A stretch of 38,217 nucleotides of DNA from Treponema sp. UBA1233 (GCA_002309305.1 DBWR01000004.1:14372-52588); one strand, 5' to 3'; numbered from the stretch's first letter, positions 7,963 to 16,742 are shown. The notes: generated by a model not told the origin, from the sequence alone. Numbers and translations are program-made.

Positions 7963-8985
7963 TTATTCCCCCATAACAGAAACTATGTCTTTTTCAATAT
8001 TAAATGAACCGTCGGCGTGAACATGAACAACATTCATCTGAGTAGGATTGTGAAACTGAATGTACTGTCCGTCCTGCCTGAGCGCATACCTTCCCTTAAC
8101 CGGCCTGTGTCCTCCAAACCAGAGGAAATTTTCCGCATCGATTTTTTTATCCAGCAGTCGCAACTGTTCAATTACGGAGCCTTCCCTGGCTTCCCCGTTA
8201 TCCGTCCATGTAAAATTCAAGATTACCGAAGGATTCCTCCTGTAATCGATTATTTCTTCCCTGCTGTAAGGTTCGTAGGGTTCTGCGTGGCTTACAGCAA
8301 AAGTCTTGAACAGTGCAACAATCGGAAGTGTTTTTTCAAATGAGTTTAAAATATGCAGTGTGGCCTGAGAATAAACCTGCTCCACAAAATCAAAAACCAT
8401 TTGTCCTTCGTTTGCATGTTTTCTGAAAGAATAATTGCCGTTATCGTTTTCATTCAATATGTTTTCGTGATTACCCTTTAAGAAATGAAAATTTTTTGGA
8501 AAAGCATTTTTCAACATCATTATTGGAAGCAGAGTAGCAAAACAGTCGTGCATTTCTTCCCGCATCATGGGACTGTCAACTTCCCCATCGTTCCATGCAA
8601 TCCACGCCTTTTTCCACCGTTCAGCACATCTGCCGGAGGTTTCGGTGTGGAAACAGTCGCCCACACATAAAACCGTACACTTGTCATCGGCCAGGGCACT
8701 CAAGACATTTTGTCCTACAATCTCGGAATCAAGAAGCCTCAGCAAGAATTCAGGTCGTGCATGCAGATCAGGAACAAGAATAACGTCCTGCTCCAGGTCA
8801 GAAAAATCAAGCAGACCTCCCGGAGTTTTTTTATGTCCGTAAGGCCGGTAAGAGGATTTTTCTTTTTCAAGAGCATTTACGGCACTTTCGCCAATCTTCA
8901 GAACTTCATCTTCGTCGGGCAGTCCATCTTCAACCATGAATTTGCCCAGAGAAGACCGGAATTCCTTAAGCTTAAAAGACCCCAT
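7963..8985 (-). CDS. PPP-type metallophosphatase (340 aa)
   Basis: This is a calcineurin-fold phosphoesterase that most resembles bacterial PPP Ser/Thr phosphatases. The metal motifs are PDLHAR (Asp73, His75), VGDCFH (Asp110), KGNHENIL (171-174, Asn and His), SHAEP and GGHRPV. The second motif lacks the usual RG of GDxxxRG. There is no signal peptide, so it is cytoplasmic. It begins one base after the stop of the FHA gene and ends 3 bases before the kinase start, so it is the natural partner phosphatase, in place of the PP2C enzyme usually found with bacterial Hanks kinases. Confidence 0.85.
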   Translation of the reverse strand: MGSFKLKEFRSSLGKFMVEDGLPDEDEVLKIGESAVNALEKEKSSYRPYGHKKTPGGLLDFSDLEQDVILVPDLHARPEFLLRLLDSEIVGQNVLSALADDKCTVLCVGDCFHTETSGRCAERWKKAWIAWNDGEVDSPMMREEMHDCFATLLPIMMLKNAFPKNFHFLKGNHENILNENDNGNYSFRKHANEGQMVFDFVEQVYSQATLHILNSFEKTLPIVALFKTFAVSHAEPYEPYSREEIIDYRRNPSVILNFTWTDNGEAREGSVIEQLRLLDKKIDAENFLWFGGHRPVKGRYALRQDGQYIQFHNPTQMNVVHVHADGSFNIEKDIVSVMGE

Positions 8986-8986
8986 A

Positions 8987-9331
8987 TTACCCCATCACGA
9001 GGCTTGCCGTACCAACAGTTATTTTGTCTCCCGTAGATAGCTTCACATACTTATCCGTAGGAATGCGGTGGTCATTTAAAAAAGTTCCGTTGGTGCTGTT
9101 TTCATCTTTAAGGAAATACTCTTCTTTAATTTTTTGAATGACACAGTGGTGGCGGCTTGCAAGTTTATTGTCAATAACGACTGTGTTGTCATAATCGCGG
9201 CCTATCGTTATCTTTGCTACAAGCTGGATTTTCTGCTTGTTAAACACGAGATACGACACCTGCTTTGTATCGGCAAGGCGGTCCAAATGCCTTCCGATGG
9301 GACTCTCATTGATAATTGTCTGTTCTTCCAT
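8987..9331 (-). CDS. FHA-domain protein (114 aa)
   Basis: Nearly the whole protein is one forkhead-associated domain, which binds phospho-Thr peptides. The diagnostic residues are all there: GR at 44-45, SRHH at 59-62 and NSTNGTFLN at 78-86. The N-terminal 25 residues are a free tail with Thr and Ser (EEQTIINES) that could itself be a phosphorylation site bound by the domain, as in GarA/OdhI proteins; that is an inference. It is the first gene of the phospho-signalling operon. The -10 box is 9 bases from the ATG, so the leader is about 3 bases and has no ribosome site. Confidence 0.92.
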   Translation of the reverse strand: MEEQTIINESPIGRHLDRLADTKQVSYLVFNKQKIQLVAKITIGRDYDNTVVIDNKLASRHHCVIQKIKEEYFLKDENSTNGTFLNDHRIPTDKYVKLSTGDKITVGTASLVMG

Positions 9332-9340
9332 AGTTCTTTA

Positions 9341-9369
9341 ATTATACACCAATATTTTGAAAAAAACAA
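9341..9369 (-). promoter_or_regulatory. Promoter of the FHA/phosphatase/kinase operon
   Basis: The minus strand shows a consensus -10 TATAAT (9346-9341) and a weaker -35 TTGTTT (9369-9364) at a 17-bp spacing. The ATG at 9331 begins 9 bases past the -10, so the leader is about 3 bases. It is back to back with the cheW promoter in a 121-bp intergenic region. Confidence 0.6.
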
Positions 9370-9417
9370 ACATTTTTTACAGTGTTTTCCATATTATTGC
9401 ATTTATTGATTTTTCAC

Positions 9418-9446
9418 TTGAATTATGTATTTTTTGGGTTTATAAT
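9418..9446 (+). promoter_or_regulatory. Promoter of the chemosensory operon (leaderless)
   Basis: TTGAAT (9418-9423), a 17-bp spacer and a perfect TATAAT (9441-9446). Exactly six bases (TGAAAA) separate the -10 from the cheW ATG at 9453, so the expected +1 is the A of the start codon. No Shine-Dalgarno is present. Confidence 0.75.
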
Positions 9447-9452
9447 TGAAAA

Positions 9453-9956
9453 ATGAGTGATGAAGAAACAGAAGAGCTATTGGAAGAAATAGTCGAAAAC
9501 CAACAAATAAATTCAGACAGTCAGGAACAGACAAATACAACTTCCTACCTTGTCTTCAAATCAGGCGACATGAATTATGCAGTAAATTCTACTGAAGTTC
9601 GTGAAATTCTGCGCAATAACGAAGTCTACCCCATGCCCTTTGTACCTCCATACATCAAGGGGGTTTTAAACAGCTATGGAGTTCCTTTTGCTGTGGTTGA
9701 CTTTTCACTGTTCACGGCGGGCTCCTCACAGGACAGCAGGCTTTTCATGCTCCTTAAAAATCCCAACAATATTTCCATTCAAGTTTCAGAAATACAGGAA
9801 TTCCACAACGAATCTGAAGTCACCGTCAAGGAATTGAGCAATGCGGAAGACGCACCCTTTTTTACAGGGGCCATCAGTTTTGACGATGTTACCGCTCCAA
9901 TACTTAACATCAACGGCATTTTGGAAAAAATAAGGAGCGATCTTGAAAACAGCTGA
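9453..9956 (+). CDS. cheW: CheW-type coupling protein (167 aa)
   Basis: A CheW domain covers about residues 30-160: SYLVFKSGDMNYAVNSTEVREIL at its start, the P.P..P.YIKGVLN segment, VVDFS, and a final strand APILNINGIL. It links receptor tips to CheA in a chemosensory array. The N-terminal 30 residues are an acidic, Gln-rich tail. It is the first of ten co-directional genes, which overlap or lie within 11 bases of each other, and is read from a predicted leaderless mRNA. Its end overlaps the next gene by 14 bases. Confidence 0.93.
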   Translation: MSDEETEELLEEIVENQQINSDSQEQTNTTSYLVFKSGDMNYAVNSTEVREILRNNEVYPMPFVPPYIKGVLNSYGVPFAVVDFSLFTAGSSQDSRLFMLLKNPNNISIQVSEIQEFHNESEVTVKELSNAEDAPFFTGAISFDDVTAPILNINGILEKIRSDLENS

Positions 9957-10356
9957 ATGGTTTGCCTGCTTGAATTACGGTCGGTTCGACATTTTGATTC
10001 CCCAATCATCTCTGATGGAAAGCACATATTCCCTGACAGAAATCCACAGTCAGCTTGCGCAAAAACTCAACTGTGAGGAAATAAACCTGGATTCCAGAGT
10101 TTCTTCGATTTTTAAAATTGAAAGCAGCTTGCCACCTGTTACGGAAATAGCCCTCAAGTCACAGCCTCCGCTCATATTAAGGACATCGATTGTACCGACG
10201 GTCATGCAGATTCCGCTTTCGAGCATAAAATTCTTTTCGGCCCTCTACAAAAGCCATCTGAAAAAATACGGCATTCTTGCGGCACGGTTCAACGAAGACA
10301 AAATCCAATATCTTGTAAGTGTTTCCAAACTGGTTAACTGTGGTGGCTCAAAATGA
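9943..10356 (+). CDS. Possible divergent CheW-like protein (137 aa)
   Basis: It starts with TTG at 9943, chosen because AGGAG lies at the right distance and because no ATG follows for 24 codons. The family is not recognised with certainty. NYGRFDILIP near the N-terminus, INLDSRVSSIF, and a C-terminal run of strands ending IQYLVSVSKLV resemble the strand order of a CheW fold with most of the signature lost. It has no membrane segment or signal. It overlaps cheW by 14 bases and cheB by 4 (ATGA), so its product is probably made in fixed ratio with them. A second adaptor or a CheA-binding modulator would fit this position. Confidence 0.7.
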   Translation: MKTAEWFACLNYGRFDILIPQSSLMESTYSLTEIHSQLAQKLNCEEINLDSRVSSIFKIESSLPPVTEIALKSQPPLILRTSIVPTVMQIPLSSIKFFSALYKSHLKKYGILAARFNEDKIQYLVSVSKLVNCGGSK

Positions 10357-11411
10357 TAAAAACCCTTATTGTAGATGATTCCGCAATAGTACGCGCAATG
10401 CTCAAACAGGTGATGGAAAGTGACGGCAATTTCATCGTTGCGGGTACAGCAGTAAACGGACAGGATGCAATCGAAAAGAAAAGGACCATCTTTCCGGACC
10501 TCATCATCATGGATCTGAACATGCCTGTTATGGACGGAATTGAGGCAACCAGAACAATAATGCAGGATAACGGCAAAGTTCCTGTCATAGTGGCGTTTAC
10601 CACCGAGGATGAGGCCAAGGTCGGTTACAAGTGTCTTGAGGCCGGTGCGGTGGAAGTCATCAAAAAGCCCAACCTTGCGTCCATGACTGTCTCCGATCTT
10701 GAACAATTCTGCGAGAGGCTTAAACTTATTGCAAAAAACAATCCGATTAAAATCAGGACAAAAAAATCCCGCGCACGTCCAAAAACAGAATCTCCCGCAC
10801 AAGCTACAGAAACACCTGTTGTTCCAATAAAATCAAAATTCAACTTGCTTGTTGTAGGAGCTTCTACGGGAGGTCCTGTTGCGATTCAAACCCTGCTGAA
10901 AGATCTGGGAAGCAATTTTCCCATTCCAGTCTTAATCACACAGCACATAGACCTGATGTTTGACAGGCAGTTTGCTTCATGGCTGGACAGCACTACTGAC
11001 TTTTCGGTTGTACTGGCAGAAGAAGGTACAATACCGGAACCTGGTTACGCATACATTGCTCCGGCGGAAACACATCTTGTCGTAACGGAAGATGATTCTT
11101 CTCCTTGCGCTTGTTCCCTTTCCATAAACCACGATCCACCCCTGCACTTTTTAAAACCGGCTGTGGACAAGCTGTTTTGTTCGGCTGCCCCGATATTAAA
11201 GGAAAGGCTGCTTGCCGTTTTGCTTACAGGAATGGGAAGTGATGGAGCTGAAGGATGCAAGACGATTATTGACAACGGTGGAAAGACAATATGCCAGGAT
11301 CAGGATTCCTGCGTGATTTTTGGAATGCCCCGTGCGGCTATAGAGCTAAATGGAGCCAGTCACGTGCTGCCCCTTGATGAAATCGGTCCATTCATAAAGT
11401 CAATTGTCTAG
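10353..11411 (+). CDS. cheB: Chemoreceptor methylesterase with receiver domain (352 aa)
   Basis: It demethylates receptor glutamyl esters and deamidates glutamines, resetting receptor gain. The receiver (1-125) has IVDDSAIVR, the acceptor Asp in IIMDLNMP (about 53) and the Lys in VIKKPN. A linker rich in Lys and Arg follows. The esterase domain (about 160-350) has the Ser in VGASTGGP, the His in ITQHID and the Asp in TGMGSDGAEG. All key residues are intact, so adaptation in this system is expected to be phosphorylation-controlled. It overlaps the preceding gene by ATGA. Confidence 0.95.
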   Translation: MIKTLIVDDSAIVRAMLKQVMESDGNFIVAGTAVNGQDAIEKKRTIFPDLIIMDLNMPVMDGIEATRTIMQDNGKVPVIVAFTTEDEAKVGYKCLEAGAVEVIKKPNLASMTVSDLEQFCERLKLIAKNNPIKIRTKKSRARPKTESPAQATETPVVPIKSKFNLLVVGASTGGPVAIQTLLKDLGSNFPIPVLITQHIDLMFDRQFASWLDSTTDFSVVLAEEGTIPEPGYAYIAPAETHLVVTEDDSSPCACSLSINHDPPLHFLKPAVDKLFCSAAPILKERLLAVLLTGMGSDGAEGCKTIIDNGGKTICQDQDSCVIFGMPRAAIELNGASHVLPLDEIGPFIKSIV

Positions 11412-11423
11412 GTGAGATTTGAA

Positions 11424-12803
11424 ATGGAAGAGAGTATGACGGAAGAAAACAAAACGGAAGATGAATGCAAGTTTCTGGAGATAATTCAAAAATACTCAGG
11501 CCTTACCGTATCCGCATCACACAGGGATTTCATGCTCAATTACGTTGACGAAAGAAAAAAGGAGCTTGGACTTTCCGATGAAGAATACTGCAGGAAACTG
11601 GAAGAAGACATTCTGGAAAGAACCCGTATAATCGATGAAGCCGCAATCAATGAAACATATTTTTTCCGAGAAGTGATTCAGTTTGATTTTTTGAGGGACA
11701 CATATTTCCCCAAACATAAAAATGTTGTCATATGGAGTGCCGCATGTTCAACTGGCGAAGAACCCATTTCACTTTATGCGCTGGCAAAGGCATGCAGGGT
11801 AAACGCATCGGTATATGCAAGTGACATAGACGAAAAGGCACTTTCTCAGATTAAAAACCGAATCTATACGCCCCACTCTTTCCGTAGCGAAGGCAGCAAT
11901 TACATTGGTCTTCTTGAACAGTTGGGAACCTATTACCCCAAAACATTTACAATGTCAAAGGAAACTCTTGAAAGCCTGTTCATATCCAAATTCAATCTTG
12001 CGACAGACCATAAATTTCCCATGCCCAACGAAACGGTTGACCTGCTCTTTTTACGCAATGTATTCATCTATTTTACAAAGGAAACAAGAAAGGAAGTTTT
12101 GATAAAGCTCGCGGGTGCAATGAAGGAGAACGCACTTTTATTCCTGTCCATAAACGAAATCGCTTCAGTTGAATGTGACATGGACATGCCATTTGTAAAG
12201 GAAAACTGCGGTCCAGTTTATTACCTCAGGAAAGTCGGACTTGAAGAAAAAAAGAGATTATACGAGGCAAAGATTCATCATGGTCATACGGAACCTCAGC
12301 TTACCAGGACAATACCACACAAAGCAAAAAAAACGGATTCCTTCTGCCATGAACATAAAAATGCCAATCCTGTAAATGCCATACAAAAACAATGCACAAT
12401 GACGGAACTTTACAAAGACCTAAAGGCGGCGATAAGCTTAAAGGACTTTGATCATGCAAGGGAACTGATATCCCGGCACAAATTCAAAACCACGGAAATG
12501 GAGCACGAGCTTTTCATGAAGGGCATGATTTTTGAAGCACAGGGAAACAACGATGAGGCGCTGGACTGTTACCAGAGGGCAAGCATAGCCAATCCAAAAT
12601 TCTGGCCGGCATCTTACAATCTTGGAACATTGAGCAAAAAGCTTGGAAATTCAAAAAACATGAAAAAAGCCTTTTTATCTTGTTCAAAAGCGTTAAAATG
12701 CTATATTCAAAACCAGGAAATCTGTTATAATGATATATTAGATTCATTTAATCCAGATTACTTTTTGGAATTGTGTGACTCACAGATAGAAGGCGGCAGG
12801 TAA
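11424..12803 (+). CDS. cheR: CheR methyltransferase with C-terminal TPR region (459 aa)
   Basis: It methylates receptor glutamates from S-adenosylmethionine. The SAM site WSAACSTGEEP (about residues 105-115), SDIDEKAL, and NLATDHKFP with FLRNVFIYF follow the CheR pattern. Residues about 325-430 form TPR-like helices (KGMIFEAQGNNDEALDCYQ, then ASYNLGTLSKKLGN). In other CheR-TPR proteins this part contacts partners or gates activity. The ATG at 11424 is chosen because AGGTGA lies 8 bases upstream; a GTG at 11412 directly after the cheB stop and an ATG at 11436 are alternatives. The receptors downstream have no C-terminal pentapeptide tether, so the TPR may supply recruitment instead. Confidence 0.92.
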   Translation: MEESMTEENKTEDECKFLEIIQKYSGLTVSASHRDFMLNYVDERKKELGLSDEEYCRKLEEDILERTRIIDEAAINETYFFREVIQFDFLRDTYFPKHKNVVIWSAACSTGEEPISLYALAKACRVNASVYASDIDEKALSQIKNRIYTPHSFRSEGSNYIGLLEQLGTYYPKTFTMSKETLESLFISKFNLATDHKFPMPNETVDLLFLRNVFIYFTKETRKEVLIKLAGAMKENALLFLSINEIASVECDMDMPFVKENCGPVYYLRKVGLEEKKRLYEAKIHHGHTEPQLTRTIPHKAKKTDSFCHEHKNANPVNAIQKQCTMTELYKDLKAAISLKDFDHARELISRHKFKTTEMEHELFMKGMIFEAQGNNDEALDCYQRASIANPKFWPASYNLGTLSKKLGNSKNMKKAFLSCSKALKCYIQNQEICYNDILDSFNPDYFLELCDSQIEGGR

Positions 12804-12808
12804 AGGAA

Positions 12809-14893
12809 ATGTCATTTTCAAAAGAAGATTTTATAGAGGGATTTGTTTCTGAAACCCAAGAGCATATTGATGCCGTCAACAACGGTATAATCCAGCTCAA
12901 GAGCAATCCCGCCAACAGGGAACTCCTTTCCGAAATTCTCCGCGAGCTACACACGATTAAGGGTACCGGACGCATGATGGGATATCCTGTCATAGAAAGC
13001 CTTTCTCACGGTCTTGAGGATGTATTCAAGGGAATCAGGGAAGAAAAGTATGAACTCACCGACCATATTGTTCAGCTGACTTTCCGAACTTCGGACTGCA
13101 TGCAGAGGGTTTTGCAGAAGATAACTGAAGACGGAAGCGATGAAATAAACATTTCCGAATACATCGACACTTTTAAAAAGGCAAGCTCAGGATTGTTCTT
13201 TACCACGGACAATCTGGACATAGACTTGTACGATGACGGAGAAGAAGAGGCCCTTCTGCTGGACGAAAGGGATGAAACTCTTGAAAACATCACATCCATC
13301 AGAATTGACATCAACCGCATAAACGAAATCGTCCGTTCATTTGACAATCTTATTATCAGACAGTTCCGCTTCAAGCATCAGCTGGAAGAATTTGAAGAAC
13401 GCCTTAGCGCACTTGAAGGAAATGCCGTTCACGAACTGCCGAAACAGCTCAAGGAAGATTTGCTCCAGACGGAAACAGCAATCTTTGACACCCAACATCA
13501 GCTGCTGAACCTTCGGATGCTGCCGCTGGACATGGTTTTGACTCCACTCAGAAAGGAAGTTGAAAGCGATTCATTCAAACTTAAAAAGAACATTGAATTC
13601 GACATTCCAAAAACAGAATTCCTTTTGGACAAGTCAGTTTTGGAAAACTTAAAGGGCATACTCCTCCATCTAATTAGAAACAGCATTGATCACGGAATTG
13701 AAACTCCGGATGAAAGAAAGGCTGCAGGAAAGACAGACAGAGGCCACATAAGCGTTTTCGCCCAACAGAATTCAAACCACATAATCATTTATGTAATTGA
13801 TGACGGAAGGGGCATTCAATACGAAAAAGTCAGGGCAAAGGCAATTGAACTTTTCCCCAACGACAAGAAAGAAATCGAAGGAATGAGCCACAAGGAACTG
13901 GAGCAGTATCTGTACATTTCAGGCCTTACCACTACAGAAAAAGCCACAGAACTTTCCGGACGAGGTGTGGGTCTTGATGTTGTCCGCACCGACATGGAAA
14001 AAATCAAGGGACGAATAAAAATCAAGTCCAAGGAAAACGAAGGCACCACTTTTGAATTAACCATTCCTCTATCCCTTGCAACACAACAGGGACTCTTTGT
14101 ACACACAGGAAACATGAAGCTGATGATTCCTTCCAACTACATTGCCGAAATCGCAAACGTAGAGGAAAAGGACATTACGGTAATTCAGGGACAGTCATAT
14201 TTGAGCCTCCACAATCAGCTTGTTCCATTGTACTTCCTTTCTTCAATAATTGGCGGAGAACAAAACAAAATCACATCCGCCGTAATCGTTGTTGAATATC
14301 TTGAAACACAGATTGCTGTTGTTGCAGACAGCATTGACCAATACGAAACTGTAGTAGTAAACCCGCTGCCACCGGTCATGCAAAAACTTGAGGCAATACA
14401 GGGTGTAGTCTATGACGAAAATTACGCCATCATTCCAATCCTTAACATTCCCGACATCATGAGAAGGTTAAGGCGTCTCCTTGCATATGACATGAAAAAG
14501 TATCAGATTAAAAACCGCAAGCACGATTTTACTGTCCTTGTCATCGACGATTCTGCAACTACCCGCCAAATCGAACAGACAATATTCGAAGCCGACGGTT
14601 ACATTGTAGAAACAGCAACCGACGGAATTGAAGCCTTGGACATCCTAAAGACAAAACATGTTGATGCTATTATTACAGATATAAAAATGCCGCGTATGGA
14701 CGGTATAGTATTTTTAAGCAACTTGAGGCGCATGAGCGAATTTGATTCCATACCTGTAGTTGTAGTTTCCGGTGTGTATGACCCTGAGACAAAGGAAAAA
14801 TTCTTTAACGCAGGAGCCCAAGCCTTTATCGTTAAATCTGAATTCCAGCGAGGCAACCTTCTTCAGGCTGTCAAGGAGCTTTTAGGTGAGTAG
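12809..14893 (+). CDS. cheA: CheA-CheY hybrid histidine kinase (694 aa)
   Basis: Domains in order: Hpt/P1 with phospho-acceptor His48 in ELHTIKGTGRMMG; no separate P2 domain; dimerisation region about 150-255; ATPase with N-box LIRNSIDHGIETPDERK (about 285-302), DDGRGI and SGRGVGLDVV (about 383); a CheW-like P5 domain (about 415-545); and a C-terminal receiver (about 570-694) with IDDSATTR, TDIKMPRMDG and a Lys in FIVKSEF. The fused receiver recalls FrzE. It may be a phosphate sink or the response element, since no separate CheY gene is in the operon. It starts 5 bases after cheR and overlaps the next gene by 8 bases. Confidence 0.94.
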   Translation: MSFSKEDFIEGFVSETQEHIDAVNNGIIQLKSNPANRELLSEILRELHTIKGTGRMMGYPVIESLSHGLEDVFKGIREEKYELTDHIVQLTFRTSDCMQRVLQKITEDGSDEINISEYIDTFKKASSGLFFTTDNLDIDLYDDGEEEALLLDERDETLENITSIRIDINRINEIVRSFDNLIIRQFRFKHQLEEFEERLSALEGNAVHELPKQLKEDLLQTETAIFDTQHQLLNLRMLPLDMVLTPLRKEVESDSFKLKKNIEFDIPKTEFLLDKSVLENLKGILLHLIRNSIDHGIETPDERKAAGKTDRGHISVFAQQNSNHIIIYVIDDGRGIQYEKVRAKAIELFPNDKKEIEGMSHKELEQYLYISGLTTTEKATELSGRGVGLDVVRTDMEKIKGRIKIKSKENEGTTFELTIPLSLATQQGLFVHTGNMKLMIPSNYIAEIANVEEKDITVIQGQSYLSLHNQLVPLYFLSSIIGGEQNKITSAVIVVEYLETQIAVVADSIDQYETVVVNPLPPVMQKLEAIQGVVYDENYAIIPILNIPDIMRRLRRLLAYDMKKYQIKNRKHDFTVLVIDDSATTRQIEQTIFEADGYIVETATDGIEALDILKTKHVDAIITDIKMPRMDGIVFLSNLRRMSEFDSIPVVVVSGVYDPETKEKFFNAGAQAFIVKSEFQRGNLLQAVKELLGE

Positions 14894-16733
14894 TAAAAAG
14901 GTTCTTGTAGCATTTGATTCCTCAACCATGCGGCGTCTTGTGGCAAAATCCCTCAAGGAAGACGGTTACACTGTCATTGAGGCAAAGGACGGAATAGAAG
15001 CTCTTACCCTTCTCCATACAGAGCGTCCTGATGCAGTTGTCGTTTACATTGAACTTCCTGTCATTAGCGGATACAACATTTCTCGAATCGTAAAAAATGC
15101 AAATGAAATGTCTGACATGGTTGTAATCATCTGCGCACTGGAAGAAAACTCTGTTTACAACTTCTGGGTTGAAAATTCTTTGAGTGACGGACTTTTTGTT
15201 CCGGAAAAAGAAAATCTTTCTGAACTAAGCTCCATGTTGGAAAGAAACCTTCAGGGCATAGAAAAGAAATCAAAACCAGGACGCAAAAAGAAAATCGAAG
15301 CACCAGACCAGACCAAGCTCATTGAAACTGCAATCAGTGCTTTTGACAAGGAACTTTTCAATCTGTATACGATTCAAAGCGCATACAAGAACGGCATTTC
15401 AGAGTTTAACATTTCCAGACTTGTGGAAGAACTTGCAAAGAGCATTTCCGGCATTTACAGCTACGATGTCCTTGGTGTAATAATCAAATCAAAGGAACCA
15501 ATTGAATATTATGCAAAAAATCCGTCCATGTCGCAGGATGAATTTGATGACTTTATCGACGTATGCCATAGCGAATACATGTCCCTTCACAAAAAGTCAG
15601 GTAAAATCAGCTGGCAGAAAAACAGGCAGACAATTCTTCCCATAAATCAGGAAGAACAGAAAAACGTAATCACCAAAAAAGTCAAAACCTACGAAACCCT
15701 TCCACGGGAGCTTAGCGACGAAATACCGTTTACAATTCACGTTGCAAGCTTTAACAATGTTTCCATAAACCCGCGTACAAGGGAGCGACTTAACTTCCTG
15801 ATAAACATTTATTCAAAGCTGTTCATTCGAGCAATCGATTATAATGCGGCAAAAGACAACGAAGTCAAAATGCGCAAGGCATTCAGTCACTTTATTCCTC
15901 CCGCAATCATCAACCAGATGCTTGTATCAGGCGATGAAACAAATTCAACAGTCGGTGAAAAACGTGAGGTTGCCATCTTAATCTGCGACATCCGCAATTT
16001 TACTACGATAAGTGAAATCAACGAAGCGGAAAAAGTCGTTGAATTCCTTAACTCGTATTTTGCCACCATGGGACGAATCATCAAAAAACACGGCGGAACA
16101 ATTGACAAATTCATGGGTGATGCGATTATGGCCTTGTTTGGAGCACCGGAAAGTTATGAAGACAACGGCAACAGGGCTGCAAATGCCGCTTTGGAAATGA
16201 GGCATGCATTGAACGACATGGAGATAACGCTCAACCTCCCTGTTGATTATGTCTTTGAAATAGGAACAGGAATCCATTATGGAGCTACAATCGTTGGTTC
16301 AATTGGAAGTGAGGAAAAAAAGGAATACACAGTTATCGGTGACAATGTAAACATAGCTTCCAGAATCGAAGGATTGACAAAACTGTACGGAGTCCCAATC
16401 ATCATTTCCGAATCCGTAAAAAAAGATCTGCATGACGGACAGTATGTTCGCCATCTTGACACGGTAAAGGTAAAGGGAAAATCAAATTCAGTTGCAATCT
16501 ATGAATTGAATTCTGCAGACACTGAAACCGACCCCATATTCCTGGACTATTATGAAAAGGGAATGAACCAATACTCAATGGGTAATTTTGAAATTGCAAG
16601 CGAATACTTTTCCAAGGCCATAAAAAAATGTCCAAGTGACAAGGCTTCCAAAGTATTGCTTGAACGCTGCAAGGTTTACATACACGACCGTCCAGAAAAC
16701 TGGGATGGTGCATTTGCACTTACGACGAAATAG
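14886..16733 (+). CDS. Pseudo-receiver / class III adenylate or guanylate cyclase / TPR protein (615 aa)
   Basis: The GTG start at 14886 has AAGGAG 7 bases upstream and overlaps cheA by 8 bases. Residues 1-120 are a receiver fold in which the acceptor Asp is replaced by Tyr54 (VVVYIELP), only one acid (Asp11) remains of the usual pair, and the conserved Lys is missing, so it cannot be phosphorylated in the normal way. A middle region (about 150-320) has a GAF-like pattern without clear motifs. The cyclase domain (about 355-540) keeps both metal Asp residues (ICDIRNF, FMGDAIM) and the Asn/Arg of NIASR in YTVIGDNVNIASR. A short TPR-like helical pair closes the protein. No membrane segment is seen. 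It is probably an adenylate cyclase controlled by protein contact with CheA or CheW. Confidence 0.9.
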   Translation: MSSKKVLVAFDSSTMRRLVAKSLKEDGYTVIEAKDGIEALTLLHTERPDAVVVYIELPVISGYNISRIVKNANEMSDMVVIICALEENSVYNFWVENSLSDGLFVPEKENLSELSSMLERNLQGIEKKSKPGRKKKIEAPDQTKLIETAISAFDKELFNLYTIQSAYKNGISEFNISRLVEELAKSISGIYSYDVLGVIIKSKEPIEYYAKNPSMSQDEFDDFIDVCHSEYMSLHKKSGKISWQKNRQTILPINQEEQKNVITKKVKTYETLPRELSDEIPFTIHVASFNNVSINPRTRERLNFLINIYSKLFIRAIDYNAAKDNEVKMRKAFSHFIPPAIINQMLVSGDETNSTVGEKREVAILICDIRNFTTISEINEAEKVVEFLNSYFATMGRIIKKHGGTIDKFMGDAIMALFGAPESYEDNGNRAANAALEMRHALNDMEITLNLPVDYVFEIGTGIHYGATIVGSIGSEEKKEYTVIGDNVNIASRIEGLTKLYGVPIIISESVKKDLHDGQYVRHLDTVKVKGKSNSVAIYELNSADTETDPIFLDYYEKGMNQYSMGNFEIASEYFSKAIKKCPSDKASKVLLERCKVYIHDRPENWDGAFALTTK

Positions 16734-16742
16734 GAGAACAAG

